Shown: positions 24,586-36,240 of the stretch, one piece after another
How positions within the stretch are numbered: position 1 is the first letter of the stretch
How the letters are laid out: the number at the start of each line of letters is the position of its first letter
NCBI RefSeq assembly: GCF_018320785.1
Contig: NC_054882.1
Span: forward strand, 32,864,719 to 32,928,718
From: Cheilinus undulatus
Taxonomy: Eukaryota > Chordata > Actinopteri > Labriformes > Labridae
Reading direction: 5' to 3'
DNA length: 64,000 bases
Position numbers and translations under genes: made by a program
The notes under the pieces: generated by a model
What the model saw: the letters and a program-made list of their open reading frames with translations, nothing else
Databases searched by the model: none
What the model was told of the DNA's origin: nothing

Positions 24586-24965
24586 AGGGCGCATGCGCTC
24601 GCATGCGCAGAACCACAAAGTAGCAATTTTTGATGGGTAGCAAAAAATGACACCACACCTTACCCTGCCTCCAGCATACTAAAACAGCCCCTGCTACCAG
24701 TGTACGAGACTGTGGAAAGAGATTGCGTTTTTATTCATTGAACTGATAATGATACGTTTCTTCTTAGCGTTATCCCTGCTAAGTATAAGGTATCTCGATG
24801 AGATGAAGAGGATGCAGAAGAAGGCGTAGAAGAAGAGAGGCGGTTGCGCGATGCGCGTTCCCGCGTTCAGGTAACAGACGCGCGTGCTTGCATGAACTCG
24901 GATCTTCTCTGGTCGACGCTGAAACGGCTGGTGACCGACTTTCCCGTTTATCAGACTTCTAAATC
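24586..24965 (+). promoter_or_regulatory. Probable spdya promoter and 5' UTR exon
   Basis: The sequence changes from AT-rich to GC/CpG-rich. Two NRF1-type palindromic sites lie at 24589-24610 (GCGCATGCGC, then CGCATGCGCA). A CpG-rich stretch at 24837-24960 ends in donor GTAAGA at 24966, with an alternative donor GTAACA near 24871. The first coding exon of spdya has its acceptor at 27046-27047 and only 17 bases of 5' UTR, so an upstream noncoding exon is required. That this is the one is inference from position and composition. Confidence 0.45.
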
Positions 24966-25366
24966 GTAAGAATTTATCTCTGTCAGTTAATATTCCCTGG
25001 ATATTTTAGAGCTGTTATGTTTTATTTCGCTGATATAGGAGTTTTAAATACATCAACGTGTCAATTTTCGATCATTTTATGTGCTTAAAGAAATTTAAGC
25101 TAGTTGCTAAACTATGATGTAACACAGTGTCAAAATAGAGACATACAGAGGTTAGCAGTTTGTCAAGACTACAGAAGTCTAACCAAAGAGCTTTGCTAAC
25201 AATAATGATATACTGAAATAGCATCAGTTAGCCCTGTGTTAAGGTGGGTGTTATCAACTGTTTAGCTGCCTGCTAATTAGCGTCAACATTAACGTCAGTT
25301 TCAGGTCAACATTAAGCTGTAAGCTAACGGAGCTGGATGAAAACAGGTTAAAAAATGACCAAGCCA

Positions 25367-25915
25367 GTGTTATTATAATTAACTAAAACTAACCAAGCAA
25401 CTAAAACTAAAATGTAAAAATCCTTTTAGTAAACCAAAACTAAATAAAAACTAAGCTTTCAAATGAAATCTAAAATTGTATCGTGTGCTTACAAAACTAA
25501 AATGAAATAGAATTAGAAACAAAATCTCCTTAGGTTTGTCTTTGACACTAGCATAGTGACTGACATTAACACCCAAGCCAGGAGAGAGTAAAATATCCTG
25601 ATTTGGTTGAAGATAACTTCACACAATGGTAATTTAGGTCTTGAGTGGTTTCTAAATACTAAGGTTTAATAATTACAGTGAAAAGTAAAGAGCCTATTTA
25701 GGTTTTGTCCCAGACAGGTATCCTACATCACTGAAAAAAACTAAAACTAACACTAAAACTAATGAAAACTAAACTTAAACGAAGCATTTTTGCAAAATAA
25801 AAACTAAACTAAACTAAAAACCAGCAGTAAGAACTAATTAAAACTAAACTGAAATTGAAAAAAAAAAAGTAAAAACTAAATAGAAAGTAAAACTAATAAA
25901 AAAATACATAACTTT
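25367..25915 (+). mobile_element. AACTAAAACTAA-rich repeat, copy 1
   Basis: It opens GTTATTATAATTAACTAAAA and closes with long runs of ACTAAA words. A partial copy is at 26770-26860 and the inserted element at 59891-61360 has the same kind of ends. The strand shows a strong A-over-T bias. I do not know the family name. It lies in the likely first intron of spdya. Confidence 0.5.
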
Positions 25916-26438
25916 TTAAATCTTGGAACGAGCTTTGTTAATTTTTTTTCAAGAAGTAGGATTGTCACGATACCAGGATTATAGAATGTGATAAATTACT
26001 AGTAAAACTTAAAAAAATACAGATACCTGTTGATACTAAAACAGCAAAGCTAGAAGTCCTGGGCACCTACAAATGTTTGGGAAACTGGAACCAAATTGAA
26101 TTACTGAAGGTACAAGCAAACTCCTGCACATTACCTAATTTGCATAAATACTCTGGCAACACTTAAGGACTCAAATGTTGTCCTATGCATTTGTGCAGTT
26201 TGCTATTTTTGGCTGAAATCCAGTTGAACTGCTGGCATTTTCCTCAAGTAAAAGGTCCACCCAGCTCAGCTTTGGCTCAGAAATAAAAAAAATTTAAAAA
26301 TGAACAGGCCTACTTCAAAAAGCTTTGGTACTTATTGGCACAACATATCAATAATCATCAATATCATAGAATATATAGTTTTATTGAGTCCCCACAACAC
26401 TAAGTACCCAAAATTAGGACAGACTTGGTAGTCTGAAC

Positions 26439-26733
26439 CAGTGGTCCCCAACCTTTTTTCCTTTGAGCCCGCCTGCTTGTATCTAAGAGAAATTCAGCTC
26501 TCCCACAACTGATGTGAAAAAAAAAAATAGTGATATCTTGTGGCCAAAATTAACATAAATTTTAATTATTTTTTGTTTAAATCTCCCCCAAAAATTAGCC
26601 CTAAAAACAAAGTATTTTACCTAAAAACCATTGCATGACTTATTTAGAAGTATTGTACCATGATTTCTGTTAATATGCTCAAATGGGATTTCCAGACAGA
26701 GCCTCGTCCCCTGCCTCTGAACCAAGGGTCTGG
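26439..26733. mobile_element. hAT-type MITE related to the 18.45-kb copy
   Basis: It begins CAGTGGTCCCCAACCTTTTT and shares the internal pattern of 18452-18789 (GCCAAAATTAACATAAATTTT versus the matching stretch there). The right end is eroded. Confidence 0.5.
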
Positions 26734-27047
26734 ACAATAAGCAGTAATACTATGAGCATTTAAATCAAGGTTATTGTAGGTCACTAAAACAAACTAAATT
26801 GCTAAAACTAAAATATAAAAATAATTTTAGTTAATTGAAACCAAGAAGAAGCTTAGTTTTATTTAAAAAAACAGAGTAAGCCAGTACTTTTTATTTGCCT
26901 TTTTTGATTGCAATGCAGAATATATTATATTATATATAAAATCAGTATAACAGGGTAATTTTTACAGCTATGAATTAATATTTGTTTTTTTTCTTGGATC
27001 ACCTTTGAATGTCCTCTCTGAACCCATCGCACACCTCTTTTCTACAG

Positions 27048-27068
27048 ATGATCCAAACTGAAGCATGA
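27048..27068 (+). promoter_or_regulatory. Six-codon uORF overlapping the spdya start codon
   Basis: The exon after acceptor CAG begins directly with ATG at 27048. That frame reads MIQTEA and stops at TGA 27066-27068, which overlaps the main ATG at 27065-27067 as ATGA. This geometry can allow or limit reinitiation. Whether the uATG is used depends on the upstream exon and is not known. Confidence 0.4.
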
Positions 27069-30000
27069 TGAAGCGTACACACAAGCAGTGCCAGACTCCT
27101 CCATCAGTAACTGTCCAGGTCAAACCCAATACTTTATGCTCCCGCCAAGTCAGAAGACGTCTGTGGATGAAAACACAAGAAGCCGAGGGCCCACCAAAGA
27201 AGAGCCAGCGGAATAAGCAATGGATTGAGATGTATAATCCCCAAATAATGCCTCCAACTTTTGTCATCTCTCGTCAGGAAATGACAGCATTTTTCATACT
27301 TTTTGGTAAATGGATAGCCTCAATAAAACATGTTTAAATCAGCCTTAATCTTAAACTAAAAAAGAAAAACAACTACTTGGCATTTGATTTTTGAATATTA
27401 GTGTTTGGTTCCAGATGATGACCTGGTCCATGGCTTCCTGTTGATGGATAGTTGCTACAAAATGACTGACAAGGTAAATTTGTAGATAAATGTTTTACTG
27501 AGAGGTACATATCTGTGAAGCCTTGTGAGGCTTTCTGACTTTAGTTTTTCTCTTATTTTCAACAGTACCTTCTAGCCATGACATTTGTGTACTTCAAAAG
27601 AGCTCGCCTCTCTATTGATGAATACACCAGGAAGAATTTATTCATCGCACTGTAAGTTTTAAAGAGGAAAAAAAAAAATCAATGCTCCTCCCTTGTGTCT
27701 TGTTAGTCTTGTAAAATATCCTGTAGCCCTGCATTTGACTCATGTTTCTCTATTCATAGTTATCTGGCCAATACCATGGAGGAAGATGAGGAAGAAAATA
27801 AGTATGAGATTTTTCCTTGGGCGCTGGGAAAGAACTGGAGGAAACAGTTCCCCCGCTTTATCAAGATGCGAGACAAACTCTGGGCTCGTATGGACCACAG
27901 AGCTGCTGTCAGCAGGCGCTGCTGTGAAGAGGTAGACACAGTACCATGCAGGTGCCTAAGGTTGGCTATACACTAGACCAGGGGTCAGCAATTAAAATTC
28001 TCAGAGGTCCTGTTCAACATAAGTTCCTCAAGCAAAGGTTCAGAATATAAATTCATCTCACATGTAATATAATTTTGTCCAGTATTAGTCCAGTAAAACC
28101 AGGCCTGTATAAGATAACCTGGGTCACGAAGAGATTGAGATATCTACTTAAAGCCAAAACAAATTTAATGTAGAACAATGAAGTTCTGACAGTCTGTTCT
28201 TTTTTGATTAGAAAGTTCAAAGCACAGCGTCTGTACTTTCCCTAAATTCACTTGTTTTTCTGGGACTTTCTCTGTCCCTGCAGCAGCTGTCTTCACTCGC
28301 TGTGCCTCATCTGAGTGCAGCATTTCATTGGCTGGGCAGCTTCACATGAAGCTGCCATTATGATGAGAAGTTGCACAGGCCAAACAAGATTACCCCCCCC
28401 AGAAAAAAAACCCTGCACAGGTAGAGAGAGGATCGCTTGTCAGAATGAGAGAACAGGTGCACACTATAGGATTTTTTTTTTAAATTTAATTTTGGGCTTT
28501 TTATGCATTTATTAGAGAGGAGGACAGGGACACGACCTAAGCGCTCAGCCATCTGCGCCCCAAGACAATTGTTAAATCGTAGACTGATTCTAAATACCTG
28601 GGAAAGACATAAGGTCAGTTTCAGACATTTTTATGATAAAATTCTCCAAATGAACACACAAGGTCAAAAAACAAACCTGTTGGTAGTTATGCTCAACGGA
28701 CGTGATCTCACAGAACCTAAAATAGACTGCAGAAATAAAACAAATATGGAAAGATGGATATTGTCAGCTGGCTGTTACACCATTGTTGAGAAGATGGTAT
28801 ATTCCTTATGACACTGCCAAGCTTGTGAGCTGTAAAAGTATACAGCACCCTGTTGGTGACGCTTTCCTGTCTTCTTAACATCACTCACATTGGCTATTTA
28901 AGGTATTCAGTCGTCAAAGGCAGCCCAATCTATAATCAGATATATCAGATATGTGCATTTTATATTTAAGTTCGATATTTCTGATTTTTGGAAGGGCAGA
29001 TGCGACCCAAAATTGGATGTGAAAAGATTTAGTGTGTAGTCAGCCAAAGGCAAGGTAATTTTAAATAAACTTGGCTGAGGAGAATGTTACCCTAAAAAGT
29101 ACTGTTCAGAATTCTTAGCCCATCACAGTCTTTTTGTTGTAACAAGAGTTTGATGATGGCCTATTTTATAACTATTTGTTTCTCATAATATTCTTATGTA
29201 CACAAAATTTGAAAAACAAAAGGTTTTCACAAGCAAAAGTGGAGACTTCCCTTTTTACTGCACACATTTTGATCTCTTTCCGGTAGGCAGTATTTTTTAG
29301 ATTTTGTAAATAAACTATGAGTGCTGGGTTAAAAAAACAATTTAAAAATTCTGAAATGCAAGAATATAGTCTTGAATTTTGTTGTTTTTTGTCGATCGGA
29401 TCAAGATAAGTCATCTCTACTCTGCTTCTTCCACGTTTCATTCTGTGGCTGGGTTGCATTTTTGAGGATGTGCACAGCCGACACATGGCAGTCATCATGC
29501 GTAGCTGACAGCGAGTATATCTTCGGCCTTACGAGACTGAAACATTACTGTTTTAGCTAGTGTTTGATGCTAGAATTTCCACACCTGTTACTTTGTGTTG
29601 CTTGTTTGTGCCTTCACAAAACTGTCCATATTTTATTTTCCTGATTTATGTCCACTTATCACTCTCTCTATCAGGTAATGGCCATTGTGCCCTCTCACTA
29701 TTTGTGGCAGCGAAATCGCTCTGAACACCACGGATATGCCCAGCGGCAGTACAGTGACCAGTCCCTTGTTCCTTTTCCCCGCGGCCCCTCAGCCTCTCCG
29801 GTGTTCTGCGCCCTCTGTAAACGGGGCACCAGCTTGGATAAGGGCTCTACTGCACAGACCCAAAACCCAGCCTTTCATCGGCCGCTCATCTCTGCAAAGC
29901 AAGTGGAAATCACCCCACCCAGGAAGTTGACCCCTTGCTGGAGGAAAATCAGGGCCAAACCCCAGACTGAGCACTCTGCCTGCTGCTGCGTCGAGGAGCC

Positions 30001-32012
30001 TTCCAGTAGGTTTCACCAATATGCTCCAACTAAATATCCCTTTAATATCAGGATACATTTATATACGGACATATATTTTGGTTCATGTATGGTGTTCATA
30101 ATAGACTGTGCATGTTCTTGAAATCCTCACTTTTTTGTTTTTTAGGACAAATATTACTGTAGGAGTGGCATTGATATTAAGCAGTAACCTGATTAATCAG
30201 AGCACCCTTTTAAAAACTTTGTTTCATAGTGCTTATTTTCTAAAGAACTTAGAAACAACACATCCTCAACTTGACACAAATATTCAGGATTTTATTGAGA
30301 ATAAGTGACACTACGATAGTCACTGCTCCTCTCTCTGCTGAAGCTTTCACTCCCGCTACCCGTGTCATTCACTGGTTGGCAAATACGTTATAATAAAGAT
30401 ACAATATGTAGAATTTTTGCACTCAAATATCTATATTAATTTAAAAGTGACCAATCTAATGTTATATAATGTATTTATTTGAGGTGTTACAGAATCGTCA
30501 ATATTTCCCTAAGACAGAGAAATTATTAGTTTTAATAACTGTAATGGGACATGTCCTTACATGGAGGCAGCCATAGGTTGCGAGTTTGATCGCCCAAACT
30601 GACCTCAGCATCATGGCTTCCACCTACAGTCATTATTTCCAGCCTGTTCACCAGCACTGCTCAGCTCCCCCACCTCCATAGTCCCCTTCTCAATATTACT
30701 CCTTCTTTAGAATTGAGGTCTCTGTTTAAAAAATTGCACATCATAATGCGTATTTATTAAATAGAAAACCAACATTCTGTTTTCATTTATTAATATCTCA
30801 TAATGAAGGAGAAATGCCTGAAATAGGAGCTTCCAGGGCACCAGGAAGTGATCCTAGACACATGCGTGTTCTGGGATCACTTCCTGGTGCCCTGGAAGCT
30901 CCTATGTCAGTACTGTTTCTTCTGTAGTTTCTCAAATTTTAGGATTCGCCCTACAGATCAGGTCCCCCTGTTAATTTACAGTAAAAGACAAAAACAAGTA
31001 TCTGAAATGATTTTATATTCAAATACTCTTCTGCAATCCCATAAATCATATGAATATAGCCAAGTGCACACTGGTCACCTCTTAATCATTTTTAGGTTGA
31101 AAATAATTAAATTCTTTTAAAAGCTTTGTTTACCTCATTTAGACTACTAAGATGGTGCAGAGAGGAACCTGTCAGTTTGGTTTTATAATTTTAAATTTAA
31201 ATTTTATTTATTTTAAATTATTTTACCCCAGTATTTGATTGCTACCGATTGCTTGAGTAGTCAGCAAATTTGTATAGTCCCTTTTGCATCACATGATAAT
31301 CCGCAAAGTGTTTACTCTGTTGCAGTTAGACCAAGAGCAGGTAGAGTGCTGTAAAAAAAGTATTTACCACCTTCCCAATTTCTTCTTTTTTCTTTTTTTT
31401 GCATTTGTCACACTGAAATGTTTCAGATCAAACAAATTTTAGTACTAGAGAAACATTACCTGAGTAAGTACAAAACTCAGTTATTGAATGATAATTTTGT
31501 TAAGTGAAAACAAAAGCCATAACCAAGTAACTGGTTGTGCCACCCTTGGCAGCAACAGCTGCAATCAAGAGTTTGAAACAACTGAAGATGAGTCTTCACA
31601 TCGTTTGGAGGAATTTTCGCCCACTCCTCTTTTCATAATTGTTTTCATTTAGCTACACTGGAGGATTTCCAAGCATAAACAGCCTGTTTAATTTGAATTT
31701 GGTGTTTTGGCTTGATCTTAGGTGTGCCTTGGGCTAAAACATTGAAAACTACTGCCTCAAGTCCACGTAGTATATTCCCAACATTAACATCAGTATATCA
31801 GTTGTAGAATTAAACATAAACCACACCTATCTCACCTTCACCATGTAACACTGGCCATTTAAAACTACCCTGATTATAAAATCTATAAAAGTCATCAAAT
31901 CCACCCTATCTTGTACTAAATTACACATCTCTGCATCTTCCCTCTGTCAGGTGATGAGTCGGCCTGCTGCTCCTCATACGACGCCTCCATGGAATGGATC
32001 AATGAAGAGTAG
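27065..32012 (+). CDS. spdya: Speedy/RINGO cell cycle regulator A, six coding exons
   Basis: Exons: 27065-27305, 27415-27473, 27566-27651, 27760-27931, 29675-30005 and 31951-32012. They join in phase to 316 residues (human SPDYA is 313). Speedy/RINGO proteins bind and activate CDK1/CDK2 without cyclin-type phosphorylation; family A acts in meiotic maturation, in tethering telomeres to the nuclear envelope and in S phase. The core Speedy domain covers about residues 70-205: [13 protein letters not shown] followed by [12 protein letters not shown], then [16 protein letters not shown], the hallmark [14 protein letters not shown], and [20 protein letters not shown]. The N-terminus [10 protein letters not shown] matches the human protein. 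The tail is Cys/Ser-rich and ends WINEE. Exon 5 ends at CCTTCCA before GTAGGT, which makes AGT with the last exon. The start at 27065 gives the right N-terminus; it overlaps a short uORF. Introns 4 and 5 hold repeats and a perfect hairpin. Confidence 0.95.
27976..28480. mobile_element. hAT-like fragment in spdya intron 4
   Basis: ACCAGGGGTCAGCAATTAAAATT near 27979 resembles the terminus of a fish hAT family with CAGGGGTCGGCAAC ends. The right end is not identified. Confidence 0.35.
28481..28570 (-). mobile_element. Truncated SINE head and tail
   Basis: On the minus strand GGGGCGCAGATGGCTGAGCG reads like a tRNA-derived head, followed within 70 bases by an AAAAGCCCAAAATT tail. It looks like a shortened copy. 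Confidence 0.4.
30824..30904. repeat. Perfect 31-bp inverted repeat (hairpin)
   Basis: Arms 30824-30854 and 30874-30904 are exact reverse complements around a 19-base spacer that is itself partly self-complementary (AGACAC and GTGTTCT). It lies in spdya intron 5. I do not recognise a family. Confidence 0.9.
31346..31725 (+). mobile_element. Tc1-like transposon, truncated (third family)
   Basis: GTGCTGTAAAAAAAGTATTT at the left and TAACTGGTTGTGCCACCCTT, then GGAGGAATTTTCGCCCACTC, match from memory a fish Tc1 family with GTGAAAAAGTATTTGCCCCC ends. About one quarter of the element remains, in spdya intron 5. Confidence 0.6.
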
Positions 32013-32432
32013 AGACACACACACCTCTGCAGTTTCAGAGCTTCCAGCCTCACATTCTGTTTCTTATCTCTTTCCTCAAAAGGCACAATAACAGAGAAGT
32101 AAAGGGTCTATGATTTTTGTTGATCTCCTTAGAGATTCAAATATTTTTAGTTAAAATGAGTTTGTGTCATTAACTGCATCTCAAAGTTGTGAAAACAAGC
32201 AGCACCTTGTCTAAGTTTTACCTGCACAGTGTTCTTGATTATTTATTTATTTACTAAATCACTTTAGGGATCTTTTGAAGACCACTTTTTACAAAATCAA
32301 ACCCTGAGTCATTTGTCATTTTAGCCACTGATGTTTACGTGCCTGTCACATGCTGGGAATCCACTGGGTGTTTTTTTTTTCTTTTCTAAATTGTTGCCGA
32401 TGTTCAGGTTCAGCATTGTTGTTTGAGTTTTT

Positions 32433-32438
32433 AATAAA
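32433..32438 (+). terminator. Poly(A) signal of spdya
   Basis: AATAAA about 420 bases after the spdya stop, followed by a T/G-rich stretch. It faces the minus-strand signal of trmt61b at 32501-32496. Confidence 0.55.
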
Positions 32439-32495
32439 AGCTTGAACTTTGTATATTTGAGCTTGTAGAGTCTGATATGCCCTTTGCTACCAAGT

Positions 32496-32501
32496 TTTAT
32501 T
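32496..32501 (-). terminator. Poly(A) signal of trmt61b
   Basis: TTTATT on the plus strand gives AATAAA on the minus strand, about 215 bases after the trmt61b stop at 32717. Confidence 0.5.
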
Positions 32502-32716
32502 AACATTTGTTCCACAGGCATATTTTTTAACATTTTAACAGTCGCTTTCCATGCTTTTCCACTTCGCATTTACAAAATGTATCACTGAAGTGAAGAAAAA
32601 AATACACCAACAAAACATTTTGATATAATTTATCTATTCCCCAAGTTTGCCACAGGAAGAAAACAGCTTTGGTTGAATCATTCTTTTTTGTCATTGATCC
32701 TTTACAGGCAGAGTAG

Positions 32717-35700
32717 CTATCGCACATACTTCCTCAGTTTCACTAGGAACGCTGCAAAGATAAAGAACAAAATGAGAATATATTTACATTAGAAAATGAA
32801 ATATAAGCTGTTTAAATGATGGTGAATTTCACAGGTGTGGGCTCAGATTGTGTGTGATTAACCTGTGTGGCTCTTCTGATCAGGATGTGGCCTTGCTATG
32901 TAGGGGACGTTCCCGAAGGCTGGCTGTTCCTCTGTTGCCGTCTCTCCTGTTTTAAACATAAAGTTTTTCAAAGAGGAGCTCATGACCAAGAAAAAAATAT
33001 GACAAAATAACAGGTGTTGGTAATATACGTGTCAATCACCTTTGTCAGTGCCAGCTGATGTCTCATCCTCCCCCTGGACTTTAATCAGTCTTGGGTCTTT
33101 CCGACTGCAGTATCTCCCATCTTTCTGGAGGGCTGGGGCCACCAGCCAATCTCTGATCGGAACCTCGACTATGCTTTCACGCAGAAGAGGGAGCTTTAGA
33201 CATCGAAGCCCTTCCAGCAGGTCAGTGACCTGTGTTATGCTGTGTTACAGAGGGGCAATCAAAAAGGTTAGGTCTCATCTGCTGTAGCAATACAGTCCTG
33301 AATGAATCAAATGTTGGTCAAGGTGGCCAGATATTAATAAAGCTTGTTTGATTCCAAAAAATGGAAATTAAGAAAAAAAAATTCATTCTTCTGTAGAAAA
33401 AAAAAGAACAATGGATAATTTCAAGGGCACACGGGGAGAGTAGGAAAATATTTTACTGTTATGACTTATGAATGGTACTGAAAGGTTGACATTACATTTA
33501 TAACTTGGATTTTCTCTACTTTTTTACTAACTTTGACCAGTATTAGGCTAACTGTTTCCCCTTGTTTCTTAGGTTTACATTATCTGGTAACAGATATAAA
33601 GGATGACAGTGAGACAGTAAAGGTACATACTTGGCGAGGTAGACAGCACAAATACCTCCAGGGTGCAGATGTGGAGTCACAGTGGATAACACCAGATGAG
33701 GACTGGTTAAGTCAAGAGCAACCTGTAACAGACAGTCCATTATTGATGAGACCTCGTTTTAAGTGATGTGGTATTGTTGTTAGTCATCAAAATTTCTCAG
33801 ACTGCATATAAAATGCTCTACATAACACCATCTTTAAGCCAAAACCACACACTGACCGAGTGGAATCCCTGGCCAGTGAGGAATGAGGAAGCATTGCAGA
33901 GGTCAGCTTGGAGAAACTGGATGTTGTCGGGCCACTCCTCCCCTCTTCGCTGACTCCACGCTGCTCTCCACCGCTGGTAGTTTAGAACAGCTCTTTTGTG
34001 ATGATCCTCTCTGACCTCCAGACTCAGCACACGACCCTTAGAGCCAACTGGGAAGAACATGAACATAATGTGGATTGTCAACTCTGTGGCAGATATTTCC
34101 ATTCATTTTTATTCCACTTATCCCGCACAAGGTTGCAGGAGGGCAAGAGGCATTACTAGCTGGCATGGTGTGGTCCTACGGACAGTAAGAGTCACTAATC
34201 AGCATAACAAACACGTCTTTGGACTGTGGGAGGACGTCGGACCTGGAGTGGACCCACTCATGCACAAGGAGACTATGCAAACCCTGTCTCATGGGAAATT
34301 AAAGCAGGAACTTTCTTGCCCTGAGGCTAAAGTGCTCACCCCTGCACCAGAAATATCACAATGGCACATAGAAAGTGTTACATTAAACATAGCCATTTAA
34401 ACCCTATTACCCAAAAAGTTGGGACACTGTGCAAAATGTAAACAAAACAAAACAGAAAATAGTGATTTTTTAAAAATCCTTTTCAAAAATTTTATAGCTC
34501 TTGAACACTGCACAAATATGAGGTATGATTTACAAGCTGATGCACTTTTTTGTTTTTTTGGATATATATATTTATACTGATCTCGTGATGCATACAATAT
34601 GTTCCAAAAAATGGGACAGGGGTAGGAAAAGACTGAGAAAGTTGTGGAATATTCAAGAACACAGTAAAAGAGTGTTGGTACTAGACTGGCATGCATGCAC
34701 ACTAAAAATGTATAAATATTAAGTGAAACATACACCATAGAAACCCCTCTGGGAAAAAAATATACTTTTACCAGGGAGGGAAAGGAACCAAACTATTGTA
34801 CTCAAGTAAAAATACAGTTACATTGGTTAAAATTTACTCAAGTAAGAGTCAAGGTATTGGTCTTTAAATCTACTCAAGTAAAAAATTAAAATAAGACAGT
34901 GTACTGAGTAACTACTTTTGATCCCCAAGGGTATATTCAAAAGAATATAGAGGATTTTTAAACTTGTAGTCTGAGTTTATTTAAAGTTTAAACAATGTTC
35001 CAACTTCTTCTTTTTTAATGCAATTCATATAATATCTGAATACAGAAGTCATTTTGGAAAACTGTAACCTAATTTTAAAATCAAACTTCTTGAAAAGTTA
35101 AATATGAATTACTGAAATGATAAGGTTATAAAATAAGTACTGCAACAACTAAGGCATGAAAGAGCTAAATTGATTTCCAAGTGGAGAATCTCAACTTTGA
35201 AGCCTTTTTTCTACCACTATTTAAGAAAGCCAGAGAGAGAAAATGCAAACCTGCTCTGGACAGGAACATAGACATGCCCCCGGACCCTGAGCCTGACTCT
35301 AGCACACAGTCTCCCTCTGTCACATCCATCATCATCAACATGGTCACTGCATCCTGGGGGGGAAACGCATACAATAGATATGAGAAGGATGATGAATGAA
35401 AGAGCAACAAAAAAATCACATTCATTTGGGGTCTACAATCAAATACTTCACCTTTGGGTAGGAGATGGCCGGCCCCCTCTTCATGAACAGCACATAATCC
35501 TCCAGACTGGCCCGGCGTATGAAGAGGGAAACACCCCTGCTTGTTTTTAAGAAGCAACCCGCAGGCTGCCCGGCTATGTTATCATGCATGATGATGCCCC
35601 ATCCGCTCATCAGCCGTGCCCCTCTCTGCAGCTCGAACATCTTCCTGAAGCTCACCTTCCCCTGCCTGTGATACTCAGCCACAAGCAGCTCCCCAAATGC

Positions 35701-36240
35701 AATCAAGTTCTCCCCTGGAAGGGTGGACGATTTTAAACCTCTGTCCTCATTAAATGTTGTGTTTGGCTGAGTCTCTGCACTAAGTAACTCCTCATCAACA
35801 TCTGGAGCATGAGGGGTATCTGAATCAACCTCACTGGGGATAATCTCATGTCCAACCTCCTCTTGTGCAACTGTTTCCTGGATATTTGTCCCATCTTCAG
35901 GGTCTTGCTGGTTCTGCTCCCTCAGTTGCATCACTTCATGGCTCAGGGTATCCTGGGGGAGCATGCCACTGATCCTCTCCAGGGGGGACAAGGGCCTTCT
36001 CCTTTTGGACAGCAGTGCACGCTTGTAGGCCAGCTTAGTGCTTAAAGGTGAAGACTCTGCATTATCACCTTCATTTTCTTTATAATCCACGATTGAAGTC
36101 GAAAACGTTCTCATCACCCTCCCACATTTATGTAATTTTCCGAGTATAATCCTGTTACTGAGCTGTATATGAGCGGGTGTGCTTATTCTTAACAGTCTAT
36201 GCATCAAGAAAAGTCCAGAAAAGGGCGCTTGCATAGCCAT
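32717..36240 (-). CDS. trmt61b: Mitochondrial tRNA (adenine-58-N1)-methyltransferase, seven coding exons
   Basis: Exons on the minus strand: 36240-35452, 35353-35251, 34047-33857, 33722-33631, 33239-33040, 32946-32863 and 32751-32717. They join in phase to 497 residues (human TRMT61B is 477). The enzyme uses S-adenosylmethionine to make m1A58 in mitochondrial tRNAs and m1A in mitochondrial rRNA and some mRNA. The first ~50 residues are basic and Ser/Leu-rich without acids, as in a mitochondrial presequence. Conserved parts: [15 protein letters not shown] at the end of exon 1; SAM motif [19 protein letters not shown] near 280-297; [16 protein letters not shown] at 362-366; [25 protein letters not shown]; and the ending [13 protein letters not shown], which matches human [10 protein letters not shown]. 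The acceptor of exon 5 is the earlier CAG, giving NITQV as in human. The start at 36240 has G at -3 and +4. Intron 2 carries a Tc1 remnant, a SINE and an unnamed repeat. Confidence 0.95.
34090..34355 (-). mobile_element. SINE/LINE-tail repeat in trmt61b intron 2
   Basis: ATTCCACTTATCC followed by GTCTTTGGACTGTGGGAGGA and a CCCTGAGGCTAAAGTGCT end matches the well-known fish repeat with TTCTATACCGCTTATCC and a tRNA-like far end. Degenerate. Confidence 0.55.
34398..34735. mobile_element. Tc1-like left end (family of the 1.0-kb copy)
   Basis: AAAAAGTTGGGACACTGTGC at the left, then AAAAAATGGGACAGGGGTAG inside, match the subterminal parts of that family. Only the first few hundred bases remain, in trmt61b intron 2. 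Confidence 0.55.
34765..35090. repeat. TACTCAAGTAAAA-type dispersed repeat
   Basis: Words such as TACTCAAGTAAAAATACAG recur four times in 100 bases. The same words occur at 37180-37320. This is a common fish repeat; the family is not named here. Confidence 0.45.

Noticed and set aside
29789-30058. Minus-strand frame over spdya exon 5
   Set aside because: Shadow of the spdya coding exon.
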